From: Cryphonectria parasitica EP155
Taxonomy: Eukaryota > Ascomycota > Sordariomycetes > Diaporthales > Cryphonectriaceae
Length of the DNA: 64,000 nucleotides
Assembly (NCBI RefSeq): GCF_011745365.1
Contig: NW_024468915.1
Location: 1,094,653 to 1,158,652, forward strand
Reading direction: 5' to 3'
Shown: positions 11,796-22,539 of the stretch, piece after piece
How the letters are laid out: every line of letters begins with the position of its first letter
Position numbering within the stretch: position 1 is the stretch's first letter
The notes under the pieces: generated by a model
Seen by the model: the letters and a program-made list of their open reading frames with translations, nothing else
Database searches by the model: none
What the model was told of the DNA's origin: nothing
Translations under genes and position numbers: made by a program

Positions 11796-13523
11796 TCACC
11801 CCTCCTTCGCCTCCCAGAAAGCAACACGCACCCCATCTCCCGGCTGCAAGACGATCTCGGCCTTGAGTGTAGGCTTGCCGCCGTCCACCTCCTGCATGAA
11901 GCTCTTCACCCGATCAAAGCGCTGAAACATGCGCGTGAGCACATAAGCCATCTCGGTCAGCGCAAACTGCTGCCCGATACAGATGCGCGGCCCCCCGTTG
12001 AAGGGCACGTACAGCCAGGGGCGAGGCTGCCAGGTGGCCCAGCGGTCTGGGCTGAAGAGGTCGGCAGGTGGGGAGCTGTCAGAGGGAACTGGATACAGGT
12101 CGGCGCGGCGCTGCATGACGAGGGTCGAGTAGGCGACGGGGGTATCCTTGGGCACGGCCACGGGGAGGGAGCCATCGGGCCCACCGCCGCGAGGAAGCGT
12201 GGTGTCGTGCAGGGAGAAGCGCACGTTGAAGGGGACGGAGGGGTACAGACGGAGGGTTTCATTCAGAGTGTTTTGGAGGTACTTCATCCCCTTGAGGTCC
12301 TCATACGTCGGGGTCCTGTCCGGGCCTACGGTGTCCAATATCTCGGCGCGGAGCTTGCGAACGACCTGCGGATGGCGGCCTAGCTCATACAAGGCCCACG
12401 AGAGGGTGGCAGCTGTGGTGTCGCGCCCCGCGAGGAGGACGGCGACGAGCTGGTCGCGCAGGACTTTGGGGTCACGCGTGTACGAGGCCAGCTCGTGCAG
12501 AAAAGTGTACGAGGCGTCTGACTTGGCTTTGGTCTCAAGCTCCTCGGGCGAGAGACGCAGGGCCTGCTCGACGTATTGGTACACAAAGGCGTTCATGGTC
12601 GCCAGGCACCGCCGGAAGTGCGCCTTAGGAACGAGTGTTCCGAAGACGGGCCCGCAGCGTGTGATGATGTTTTGGATGCGCTGGACCTCGTTGAAGGCGT
12701 GGGCGAACTCTTGATCGGGGTCGCTATCATCCTCACATTAGTCTCTATGGGTCGATCCTTTCCCTGTTTCCTCTGTTTGCCTCCCCTTCCCCCTCTCTTC
12801 CTTATTCCTTACTCACCTCAGAGACTTGACGTCCTTGCCCAAAAGGAAATCAGTGGCCACATCCAGCGTATACCGGAAGAACAGGTCGCTGATATCCATC
12901 ACCTTCCCGTTCACGGCAGCCATGTCGACATGCTGGTCCTCGCCCCTCAGAGCACCTCCGTTGGCCATGGCCTTGAAAAGCGTCTGGAGATGCGACTCGA
13001 AGCAGTGCAGGTCGCTGATCCTGTCCCTGACGAACTGCGGGCGCAGCAGTTGCCGGCTCGTGTGCCACATCTGTCCGTCCGTCACGAAGATGCTGTCACC
13101 CAGAAACGCCTCCCACTCCCTGTGGAAGATGTCACCCTTGCCAAAGTCCCCAAACTGCGTCGCCAGAATCGCCTTGATGTTCTCCGGGTTCGCTGTGAAT
13201 ATACAACGGCGACTCACGGCGCGCACCTCGGCTGTGTACGAGCCGTTCCCACCACCACTGGCGGCGTCGGTGCCGCTCGACGCGAAGAATATAGTCCACT
13301 TCTCGAGGTTTGTGTGGTGTATGGTGGCCTGCACGACGCTGTAGATCACGTCCAAGGCCCAGGGGAGCCTACTGTGCACCTTGGCCGCGCGGTGGCCGAT
13401 GGCTTTTATTTGGCGGTCCTCCTGGATGGTGGTTACGAGGGACGAGACAACAACGGCGACGGCGAGGAGCGCGATGGTACCCCGTAGGGAGACCTGCTCC
13501 CAGAGAACTTCTAGCAAGCCCAT
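11796..13523 (-). CDS. Cytochrome P450, CYP52-like
   Basis: Two exons, 13523-12817 and 12723-11796, with a 93-nt intron give 544 aa. The acceptor at 12724 is the one that keeps the frame into SDPDQEF. The N-terminus has one membrane anchor (about residues 16-35), so this is a microsomal enzyme. Diagnostic motifs are AGRDTT in helix I, ETLRL (ExxR), and the haem loop FNGGPRICIGQQ with the thiolate Cys at about 484. Fungal P450s of this clan hydroxylate n-alkanes and fatty acids at the terminal carbon; that assignment comes from overall resemblance and is not proven. Its neighbour is a convergent ABC exporter. Confidence 0.9.
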
Positions 13524-14925
13524 GGCTAAGCTAGTTTGTTTTCTCTCAAGTATATTTTGTGTCTCTCTCCTTTTCCCTTTCTCTTGTCTCTTCTTCTTCT
13601 CTTTTCCTTCTCTTTTTGGCTTGTCTCTGCCCTTTTCCTCTCGAGATCACTGACGGCCGTCGAGTTTCGAGACAATGGTTTCAGACATACACATATGTAG
13701 AGTGTATCAGCGTATCCAACTCGAGGCACCAAGAGAGACAGGTAATGAGCCCGAGGTCCTCATGAACTGGATGCCTGGCGGGTAGTAAATAGAACTCTCC
13801 TCGACCACTGTTGCTGCAGCAGCAATACCAGCTCGACGCCGGGGGGTTCTTTTTGAGTTAGGAGCTAGTCAAAACATAGGTGACGTGACCAATAAAGTTT
13901 TTTTTAACTTTTTATTTGTATTACCGGACGAAAAAGGATGAAGGGCTCACTTGTCAAAGATGAGGAGAGAAAAGAACCACCTCGTACGATGATAAAGAGA
14001 AGAGAGGGAGGGAGAGGGAGACACACTGAATGTCCGTTTCCAGATTTTGGAACATTAGTCGCACCTACATAGGAACAGGTCTACCTCCACAGCAATACGA
14101 CTCAGGGACCAGATTGCCATTTAGTTGGTATCCGTCTCCACGGGGCTCCGGATCGGGTAGGAGAAGCTGTCCGAGAGCCCTGCAGCAAGTAACGGACAAC
14201 GAGGAGGGCCATAATTCTCGGCCGAGGGAACAAAAGCATGCGAGAACTCTAGAGATGATGTGCAGTTCTGTTTGCAACCTCGCTTCCCCAGGGGTACCTG
14301 CGAACCATGTGACCACGGCGGCATAATTCGGGCAGGTGATTCGCAAAGGGGGGGGGGGGGCGGCTCCGTTCTGCGGTTGGACCTTCGGAACCACCACGGT
14401 GTTTTTCTTCTTTCTTTACTTGTTGGAGAGTGGGTGTGGTTTGGATTGAGTAGTGTGGGCATTGGTGTGGATGGTGGATGTGGAGGGTTGATGGTGGTGG
14501 AGGAGAAGGGAGAGGAGGAGGAGGAGGAGGAGTAGGAGGAAGACGGCTGCATGACTTCATCCAGAACTGTGCAACGAAAGCCTAATTTGATATCCCGCTG
14601 TGCGCTGGGGCGTGGATCGCGCCTACCCGACAACCGAGAGAGACAAGGTGAGAGGGAGGAAGTAACAACCAACAAGTCCAAGCCTAGTAGAACATGGCCG
14701 AGATGGAAAGACAAAAGAGTTTACCGTGGCGCTTGGACGTGTCGGGAAAGCAGCTCGCCATCCCCTTAGCGCAAGAGGAGACGGGGACAACCAGGACCCT
14801 ATGGAAAGATGCCGATGGCGGGTCCCCTTGTTCTGTTTTGAAACTGTGCACAAATAAGTCACTTACGTAGCCCAAGGTCAAATCTGTACATGTACATTGG
14901 CTGTCGATCATTGTTAACGGGTCTG

Positions 14926-14926
<1 letters not shown>

Positions 14927-14962
<36 letters not shown>

Positions 14963-14965
14963 TGA
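14927..14965. repeat. (TG)n microsatellite
   Basis: About 17 TG units in intergenic DNA, ending in TACGTG. Confidence 0.9.
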
Positions 14966-16402
14966 CGAGAAGGGGCTCATGAGAGGGAGAGGAGTTGTTT
15001 TGGGGGGCCACCACAATTGCTGCCCGTACTAAGACTGGCCCGAAGACGAGGGGCAGGAGGGGGAAGAAACCTTGGAAGAGAAACCACCACGCCCTCGAGT
15101 TTGTCACTCAACGCATCATTGAACGATGGACGCCAACAGGGCGCTTTTGCATGTGGGGGGGGGGGGGGAAGAGAAAGACATACCCTCCCACTGTGACGTT
15201 GGTATGTCTATTAGGCATGGTACTGTACTGACTGTAAAAGGATTGTTATATAGAGGTTCTTATATGACTGTGCAGGGGATCTTTCCAGGTGTAAGCACCG
15301 TGAGCGAATCAGGAAGTCTCTAGATGCAATACATTCTACCGATGGGTAACCTCCAGCTCTTCATTTTGATCTTCAGCAGGGGACGGAGACAACGGCCCAA
15401 GCCAGAGAGCGTGACCGACGTGGCTCCAACGGAGACGGCGCATAGTATGATGTACTGCAATGTTATATACAAGCACTGTACTCAGTTGTGTATACTGTAA
15501 TGCAAAGTATTTATCGTACCATTCGAGGTATGAAATATCGATCCGGTTCCGCGGGGTCCCGACTTTGGCCCCAGGCCCCCCACAAATCATATGTGCACAG
15601 CATTTGATTTCGAACCTGGCAGCGCAGATGACATGGTAGTATTGGGCATCACACGTATTTCCTGCCATGCATGCATGCTTGGTAAGACTGCTTCGTAAGA
15701 CTACAAGTACTGATATTTATACATATATGCAGACATGGTAGTTTTCGTACCTGGGTACTCTTTCCAGAGTACGAAGTACTGTGATTGCACCATAGGGAAA
15801 TTGTTTTTTCTTTTGGGAAGAGTTGTCGAGAAGAATTGTATCCAACTTGGATAATATGATGTAGAACAGAGATGTTCTGACGCAGCAACTCTGTGTTCCT
15901 TTTTTCTTTTTTTCTAAAAAAAAAGAAGGGTGAAGGGGGGGGGGTTCGTTTGAGGCCGAAGAAAGCGGGCATGTGGTTAGAACTGGGAACATTATCGCTT
16001 TGTATGTTGTGCAGAATCCCCCCCCCCCCAAAAAAAAAAAAAAGAAAAGAAGAAGTTGCTCACACATAAAACAGTTACACATTTTCTGTTGTACTATTTT
16101 AACGACAGTTCAGCTTCCTTAAGCACTGCCATACCAATCAAATTCTTTTTCCCTCGCTTTTACCATCACCCCCAAAGCCATCCTGTTGTATGAAGTCATG
16201 CACAGCAGTACAAGCATTAAACGCGTCGCTGCTGTGACAACGCGAGGCAACCACTTTAAGCCCATCCATTCACACAGCAGAGCCCCACCATAACTATTCG
16301 TGCACCATACAACTAATCAAGAAAGCCCATACTTCAGGCAACAATCAACAGGTCAACTTGAATCTCAAAACCCCATCAGACAAACAAACCTCGTCCTTAC
16401 AC

Positions 16403-16410
16403 TATAAAAG
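16403..16410 (+). promoter_or_regulatory. TATA box candidate for tubulin cofactor A
   Basis: TATAAAAG lies 102 bp upstream of the ATG and is followed by a CT-rich initiator-like stretch. Confidence 0.5.
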
Positions 16411-16504
16411 TCTCTCTCTTCCCTTTTCCCCACCCTTTTCCCGAGCTCGTCCGATTGGAAAAAAGCAAGCCAAAAAAAAAATCCAATAACAAAATCACTT
16501 CATC

Positions 16505-16972
16505 ATGCCCGCCCCAAGCCCCCTCTCCATCGCCACCTCCTCCGTCCAGCGCCTCGTCAAGGAGGAGACTTACTACCACAAGGACCTCGCCAGCCAGCAG
16601 GCCCGCGTTGAAAAACTCGAGAAGGATGCCCAGGAGCCCGGTGCCGCCCAGCAGCAGGACGAGAACGCAGGGTACATGCTGAACCAGGAGGTCAGTCGTC
16701 TCCCTTTTCTCCTTTCTCCTCCCACCTCCATAGACACCTGGCTGATTGATCCCTCCCTCTCTTCCCTTTCCGGTGGGGGTAAATAGAAAAAAGCACTGGA
16801 GGAGACCAAGGCCGTCTTTGGGCCCCTGCGCGGCCGCATTGCCGATGCTGTGTCCAAACTGGAGGAGCAGATCGCCATAGGCGAGAGCGAGAACAGCTCG
16901 GCGGAGGAGCTAGCACGGGCGAGGGAGGCCCTCAAGCAAGGGGAGGATTCCCTCAAGAAGTCGGAGTCGTAG
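16505..16972 (+). CDS. Tubulin-binding cofactor A (Rbl2 homologue)
   Basis: Exons 16505-16690 and 16787-16972 give 123 aa, close to the family's usual 105-120. The protein is a small all-helical coiled-coil: SSVQRLVKEETYYHKDL near the N-terminus, then LNQE joined across the intron to KKALEETKAVFGPLR. Cofactor A captures folded beta-tubulin from the chaperonin/prefoldin route and passes it to the heterodimer assembly cofactors in the cytosol. The donor is GTCAGT. A TATA-like box and a CT-rich leader precede it. Its 3' end converges with the THO7 gene. Confidence 0.92.
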
Positions 16973-17319
16973 GGGAGGCAATTTATTTACTCTATTTCTG
17001 CGGCTGAGGGAGGGTTGACCACGCGGTGTGGAATGGGTTGAAATCGGGGCAGAAGACTTGGGCTAACTGCTGCTCTCATCGCCACGACCACGAGCCTCGG
17101 GTTGAGAGCAGAGCACTAGTCAAATGGCACAACAAATGCATATGGGCGTGTTAGTACCATGAACTACTGAGAACTGCAAAACAACCAATGTTGACAACGT
17201 CAGTGCTTTGGAGCGAGTTGGCAATTTGTTACTGTGCTATGGGGTATCTTGTCCAAATGCTAGAATCTCTCTCTCTCTGTCTCATCAATATGCTCGTCTT
17301 GGTTTTGATGTTTCTGCGG
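16973..17319. other. Intergenic, 347 bp, convergent 3' flanks
   Basis: Shared 3' flank of tubulin cofactor A and THO7. No gene or repeat is seen apart from a short CT run near 17268. Confidence 0.6.
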
Positions 17320-18477
17320 TCATAAGATGTCCATCTTATCTTCCGAAACCTGAGCCTCAGCCACGACCGGCGGTGTCGGCGCAGCCTCAGGTCGGGACTC
17401 TCCCATCTCGACGTCCTCTCCGCTCTGAGGCCGCGCCTCAGGCTCCATGCTCCTGGCAGGCGATGGGTCCCGGCTGCCGGCCTCTGAGAGGCGACCTGAC
17501 GCCTCTGGTGGTTTCAGCCCACCTTCGTTCGCACCAGCAGGCGCGGGACTGTCACGCATCGGTGTCCTCCCGCCTACAGACGCCGGGCGCGGCGTGCCAG
17601 CTCCCTCCTCTCCGAGTCCCTTGGGCACCGCAGACGCAACGCCGACCGCGCCGTCAGGCCTGGGTGTCGCGTTGCCGCTGGCGCTGCCCGGCCGCGGCGT
17701 GTGTGCTTCTGCCCCAGCATCCCCCTCCCCGGCGCCTTCGCCGTCCTCGTCCATGCCCTCGCGCCTCTCGACCTCCTCCTTCTCGTCGCGGATCAGCCGC
17801 CGCAGCCGCATGCTCTCGTCCATGATACGGCTGAATTGCTCCCGCCGCTCCCTCCACGTGGCTGCATATGTCTCGCTCTCCGCCTCAAGCTGGCGGCACT
17901 CCTCCTCCAGCTTGTCGATCCCCGCCGCTGCCTTGGGCCGCTCCTGCAACGCTTTGTTCTCCAGGATCGCACGCGCCAACCCGTCCCATGCCTGTCGTCG
18001 TGCCCTTGTTTCCTGCGCCGCCGCCAGCTGCAGCCTGAGCTGCGTCGTGCTGTCGCGTACCCTGGCGCACGTGTCTAAGATCTGGCCCCGCTCTGCCGCG
18101 TACCGCTCGCGCTGGCCCGCGTTCGCTGACTGTAGGAACTGCAGCCGACCGATGGTGTAGTCGAACGCTGCGAAGTCGAGGGTGATATCCTCCTTGAGTT
18201 GTGCAAAATCAGTCGTGGGCTCGGCATCCTCGTCGCCATCGTCGTCGTCGTTGTTGTCGTGGTCGTGTCTGGACGCTTTGGTGCCGTTACTTTGTTGTTG
18301 TGAGGTTGCTTCGGGCGGTGGTGTCAGGGTCTGGCGTATTTTGCTGTTGGCCAGCTGGTGGATGGTCGCAAGGCGCTTGGTGATGCGCTTGAAGGGTTTC
18401 TCCTCGATGCTGAAGAGACGAGACTTGTGGAGTTGGTTTTCCTCCTCTGGATCGAGGAGGTTCCAGGAGGATGCCAT
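17320..18477 (-). CDS. THO complex subunit 7 (Thoc7/Mft1-like)
   Basis: A single exon of 385 aa. I start at the ATG at 18477 (MASSWNLLDPEEE). The frame stays open upstream, but that part reads as Leu/Ser repeats from a (CT)n leader and is not credible coding. Residues about 10-230 form the conserved Tho7 region: KRITKRLATIHQLAN, an acidic Asp-rich loop, then FAAFDYTIGRLQFLQ and a long coiled coil. About 150 C-terminal residues are a low-complexity Pro/Gly/Glu/Ser tail. THO couples Pol II elongation to mRNP assembly and nuclear export and limits R-loops. Divergent from elongin-A. Confidence 0.85.
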   Translation of the reverse strand: MASSWNLLDPEEENQLHKSRLFSIEEKPFKRITKRLATIHQLANSKIRQTLTPPPEATSQQQSNGTKASRHDHDNNDDDDGDEDAEPTTDFAQLKEDITLDFAAFDYTIGRLQFLQSANAGQRERYAAERGQILDTCARVRDSTTQLRLQLAAAQETRARRQAWDGLARAILENKALQERPKAAAGIDKLEEECRQLEAESETYAATWRERREQFSRIMDESMRLRRLIRDEKEEVERREGMDEDGEGAGEGDAGAEAHTPRPGSASGNATPRPDGAVGVASAVPKGLGEEGAGTPRPASVGGRTPMRDSPAPAGANEGGLKPPEASGRLSEAGSRDPSPARSMEPEARPQSGEDVEMGESRPEAAPTPPVVAEAQVSEDKMDIL

Positions 18478-18565
18478 GGCTTGCAACTTATTTCGTGGGT
18501 GAATGGTTGTTTTTTCCAGTGATGGAGGGTGGGGAGTGAGAGAGTGGATGGCGATTGTGGTGGAA

Positions 18566-18602
<37 letters not shown>

Positions 18603-19102
18603 CGAAAGAGAGGAAGGATGGGATTTCAGTGTCGAGGTCAAACAAAGGTTGCAGCTTGCTCTTGCCGTAGTACCTTTGTACAGTACCAGTTAGGTTAGCG
18701 CTGTTATTTAACCTCTTCCAGGCCCGAACTCTTAGCGTGCGCGCGCCCTGTGAGGCTGTAGCTGTGCAGTCAACACAGCGCAAGGCTGCCTCTGATGACA
18801 TCTTTTCTCCCTCCTCCTGCTCCTCCTCCTCCTTTACTTTGTGATGGGCTGCAACCCCTCTGTCACAGCACACAACAGCATCTAATCATGTGCTCTGGAT
18901 TTCAATGTGAGGGTTGCAGCTGCATTCAAATTACCTGGAATATTCTAGGTAGAATGGGACAATCTCTTCTACTCTCTCATCTGCTTAACTGCTACTCCTT
19001 GTTCCTTATTTAGACCAAAGACCCAGTGTCCTCTATTATCCAGATTCCACCCCTTCTTCTCGACGTCGACGAGGAACCCCCATCTGATACACACTTTCTC
19101 TT
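18478..19102. other. Divergent promoter region, THO7 / elongin-A
   Basis: 625 bp between two divergent start codons. Contains the (AG)n tract at 18571-18596 (CT in the THO7 leader) and a GTACAGTAC site at 18678-18686. No gene. Confidence 0.6.
18571..18596. repeat. (AG)n microsatellite in THO7 leader
   Basis: A pure AG run of 13 units, reading as CT on the THO7 coding strand, about 95 bp upstream of its ATG. Confidence 0.9.
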
Positions 19103-20579
19103 ATGGCTCACTTGAGCATGGCTGGTGCCCTACCTGGACAAAGCGACACTACCCAAACCTCGGCAAAATCGAAGAACTCATCCAAGGCCGTCCCCAGGAT
19201 GGGTGTCCCCACCCTCGGCAGCCTGTCTCGAAGGGTAGTCAGAGCCAACATCGATCAGGTGCAGTACATGCCCAGGGATTTGGTATGGTGGAAAGCCAAA
19301 GAGTTCCTGGTTCTTGTCAAAAAACCCGAGCAGCTGGCCTTCATCGAGGAAACATCCCCTCACATCATCGAATATTCTGATTGTCTATGGGAGCCATTCC
19401 TCAGAAAGAATTTTACCAAGAGATTCAACAAATTCATAAAGGATCTCAAAAAAGAGCAGGGCACAGACGATCCTGTCCTTTCTTCGTCATGGCGCGAGTT
19501 GTATTATCAGTGGTGGGAGGAGGACAGTAAGTTCACCTCTCAAACGGCCTCTGTTTTGTCCGCATCGACCGCAACCTCACACATCATACTGACCAACCTC
19601 GCACCACCAAGAAATCAAAGAGGCTCAAGACATAGCCATGATGGAGCAGTCCGCAGAGCAGCGCGCCCAGGCCCAAGTGGCCAAACTAGCCAGGGTCGTG
19701 TCACCATTGGCCTTCAGGTCCATCCAGAAAGGGGTCCGGATGACAGGCAGCAGTTTCGACCGCGCCTACGCCCCTCGTGCCAAGAATGCCGTCCAGGCGG
19801 CCAAAAGGGCTGCCAAGGAAGAGAGCCGGCGCAGGTCGTTGGCTCAGACGTGGGTGCGAACCGGAGCCAAGGGCCCTGCGAGCATCAGGAGGGTTCCCAG
19901 GGGCCTGGCGGAGGAGGTTCGCATCAGCAAGCAGCCCAAGTTCATTCCCCGCGCCGCGAAGCCTCAGCTTGCACCTTCGCCTGCGGATCAGGAGCGTGCG
20001 AGACGCGAGGCCCGACTACTGGCTGCTAAACAGACACCCGCGTCCGCTGCCCACGAGTTTCACGTTTCACAGTCCCAGACTGTGCCTGTGCGTGGTGGGC
20101 CCAGGTCATCCATCACGGGGCCTTCGACGACGACGCCCAAGAACACAAGGACCCCTGCCTTCCAGACGACGACGGATCTGTTATTTCCTGGGACTAGTCT
20201 CGCCAGGAACCAGCAGAAGGTCATCACCAAGCAGCCCACGACGGCCTCCGGCGCGGGTTCCAAATCAACAACATCCACGCCCTCAAACGCGCCCACGGCC
20301 CCGCTGTCAACATCTGCTTCACGTCTTAGCCAGAGATATATGCGGGCCAGCCCGCCAAGAGACCGCCCTCCACCCCGCCCAGCATCTCCTACGAAGTCGC
20401 GTGCGGATCCATTGACGCCTGCGAAGCGACCGGCACCTGCCCTAGATACCACGGCTGCTGGAGCGAGCAGCTCAGCGGGTTCACCACCCACCGGCAATGG
20501 TCCTGGAAGCCCACCAGGCGCTGGAGTGCCCCGAAAGAGGAAGAAGGTTGATGTGTTTATGCCGAAGAAGCGCATATGA
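19103..20579 (+). CDS. Elongin-A (RNA polymerase II elongation/ubiquitin-ligase subunit)
   Basis: Exons 19103-19526 and 19612-20579 give 463 aa; the junction converts WWEED into WWEEDKIKEAQD. Residues about 30-140 match the elongin-A domain: VPTLGSLSRRVV (a BC-box-like helix), NIDQVQYMP, PEQLAFIEETSPHI and DCLWEPFLRKNF. The rest is basic and Pro/Ser/Thr-rich, ending with KRKKVDVFMPKKR, a probable nuclear localisation signal. Elongin-A binds elongin C and, in yeast (Ela1), joins a cullin ligase that degrades stalled Pol II. The RUB1 gene, whose product activates cullins, is the convergent neighbour. Confidence 0.88.
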
Positions 20580-21329
20580 GAACCCGTCACCATGGATTCC
20601 CTCTCTAGTCACGGACTTTTTCTTTTGTTCTTTCAGTTGTCGGAGGCCTAGATAGAAAAGCATTCGAACTGGCGAAGAGCGCAGAAACTGGCGCCTAAGA
20701 GCACGGCTGGTGTTTTGGTTCGTTTAGAGTTGGACAGGCGTCTCAGGACAGGACTGGATTACTCTTTTTTTGTTTGTTATCGTGATGGAGTCAAGGGCAT
20801 ACCCATTTCTTTCACCCAGGCAGGGCTTTTCCTTTTTCTTCTTCTTTTTGTCTCTTCGTCACCTGCTATTTCGACTGTTTTAGTTGCAACCTGCAAATGG
20901 TGTGGTGTTCCTGTAAAAAAGCATAGTACTATTGCATCGCTAGAGCATGCATCAGTGTAGTGTATCTATGCTGAAGATTCTTCAAAAAATCGAAACGCTT
21001 CATTGCCTGCTACCCTGATCATATGGTCTAAAAGGCAAGGTTTATGTGGGCACCTTTGAGATCTCTTCTTCTCGACGAATGTCTCGAGCCTACCACCGAG
21101 TACGAGGGGCGGCCCCTCCACGTCCACTACCCCTCAGCCGTCGCATTGGGACGCTGGCCATGACTACTTCCAGCAGCCTTGTATCAAAGTTTATCCTCTT
21201 CCTCTCGTACCTTCCAACCTCCCCCCCCCCCCCAAAATAAAGGTCTGTTGGTCTATCCATTGGGTCAACGGGGTGTGATGCTCCTTTCTGAACGGTCGCG
21301 TTTCATCTCGGGAGACTTTTTCGGGTGGC
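20580..21329. other. Intergenic, 750 bp, convergent 3' flanks
   Basis: Shared 3' flank of elongin-A and RUB1. Contains a T-rich zone near 20760-20850 and a 13-C run at 21221. No gene is seen. Confidence 0.6.
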
Positions 21330-21961
21330 TTATTGGGAGCCGCCTCTCAGGGCGAGCACCAGATGCAGGACATTTCCTCCCTCCAGCGAGTAGTCTGAGG
21401 CTTTCTTCTCGTCGGCCCTGGAATAGTAGAGTCAGTTAGTCAGGCTTGTCTGCTCTCTCGTTCGTATGTATATGTATGAATACATATGCTGCATATTCCA
21501 ACCCTCCTTAGGGGGAGGAGGAAGCAAATGGAGGGGGGGGGGGCAGAGTGAAGGCGGACGGCAACTCACATCTGTTTCCCCTGGTAGATCAGACGCTGCT
21601 GCACGGGCGGGATGCCCTCCTTCTCTTCCACCTGCTCCTTGATCTGCGAGATCTATATCATCATATCCGCCACTAAGTCAGCCATCAGATGCTTGTGAGT
21701 TTGGCCTCGGGCCCGTTGCGACGGGGGGCCCGGAGTGTTCGGGGCGGGCCGTTTTCAATGGGAAGAACGGGAGTGGTTTGGTTTGGCGGGGTCGTACCAG
21801 GTAGTTCTCCTCAATATCGAGCTCGATCTCCTTGCCGGTGAGTGTCCGCACCCTGTGCACCCGCAGATAGCATGTCAGCCTCTTTCTGTCTGCGCATTCG
21901 GAGGTACAGAGAGGGGGCCGTTTTAGGGGAGAAGAGGAGGGGGGGCATACTTGATCTGCAT
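21330..21961 (-). CDS. RUB1: Ubiquitin-like modifier RUB1/NEDD8
   Basis: Four small exons: 21961-21951, 21852-21798, 21652-21570 and 21417-21330. They join in frame to 78 aa, and every junction is fixed by the known Ub-like fold. The protein begins MQIKVRTLTGKEIELDIEEN, has KEGIPP, QQRLIY and K48, and ends LALRGGSQ. Ala72 (Arg in ubiquitin) marks it as NEDD8/RUB1 rather than ubiquitin. The dipeptide SQ after Gly76 must be removed before conjugation. The product modifies cullins and activates SCF-type ligases. The first coding exon is only 11 nt, so simple open-frame searches see just one disguised fragment of the gene. Confidence 0.96.
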
Positions 21962-22539
21962 CTTGGCTGTGAATGTCGCTTGGGCTGTTGGGGAGAAATT
22001 ATGTAGGTGATTTTTTTAGGGATTGAATGAAAGGCTTGAGGTGTTGTACTGGATAGTATTTCTTTCTGTTTGTCTCCTGTTTCTTATTTCTTTTTTGCCA
22101 GAGAAACAAGGTTGGTTATTTCTTGTGCCTGTTGTTGCCCGAGCTGTCCAGCTTAGTAGAGCAAATGACGGACCGATGACTGATTGCCCGCCTGTGGGCC
22201 TAGGTTTATTAAGTCACTGAGGGGCACTGAACCGGCATTCTTTTGGGGGCAGGCAGCCGGGTTGCGGGGAACCCTTGGAGGTGAGTGACAGTCACTACTT
22301 CAGTACATCATCACCAAGTTGCCTTCAGATAAGCATTGTCTAGAGGTGAAATTGAAACCAAATATGGAGCTTCCTTTTTGGTTCCATTTTTCTTTAGAAG
22401 AATGAAATTCATCAGCCCACAGCTGGGCAAAAAGTTGAGTCATATTAATTTTACACAAGAGACTTTCCTCCAGAATTGGTAGGTTGCTTCAAAAAGGATA
22501 GGGAGATGAGAGATTGCATCTGATTCCAAACCAGCCCTT
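21962..22539. other. Intergenic, 578 bp
   Basis: RUB1 promoter and prohibitin-2 3' flank. No gene or clear motif is seen. Confidence 0.6.

Larger units (their letters stand above)
13524..16504. other. Intergenic, 3.0 kb
   Basis: Upstream flanks of the P450 (-) and cofactor A (+). It contains a (TG)n microsatellite near 14927, G/C homopolymers at 14348, 15155 and 16018, and a GTAC-rich zone around 15700-15790 with a short hairpin. Several Pro/Ser-rich or Cys-rich open frames exist on both strands, but none shows a domain or a credible intron-exon structure. Confidence 0.55.

Noticed and set aside
13524..16504. Several 90-200 codon frames between the P450 and cofactor A genes
   Set aside because: They are Pro/Ser-rich or Cys-rich, overlap each other on both strands and have no recognisable domain or intron structure.
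18478..18873. An upstream extension of THO7 by 132 codons
   Set aside because: The extension reads through a (CT)n leader as Ser/Leu repeats. The conserved THO7 start MASSWNLLDPEEE begins at 18477.
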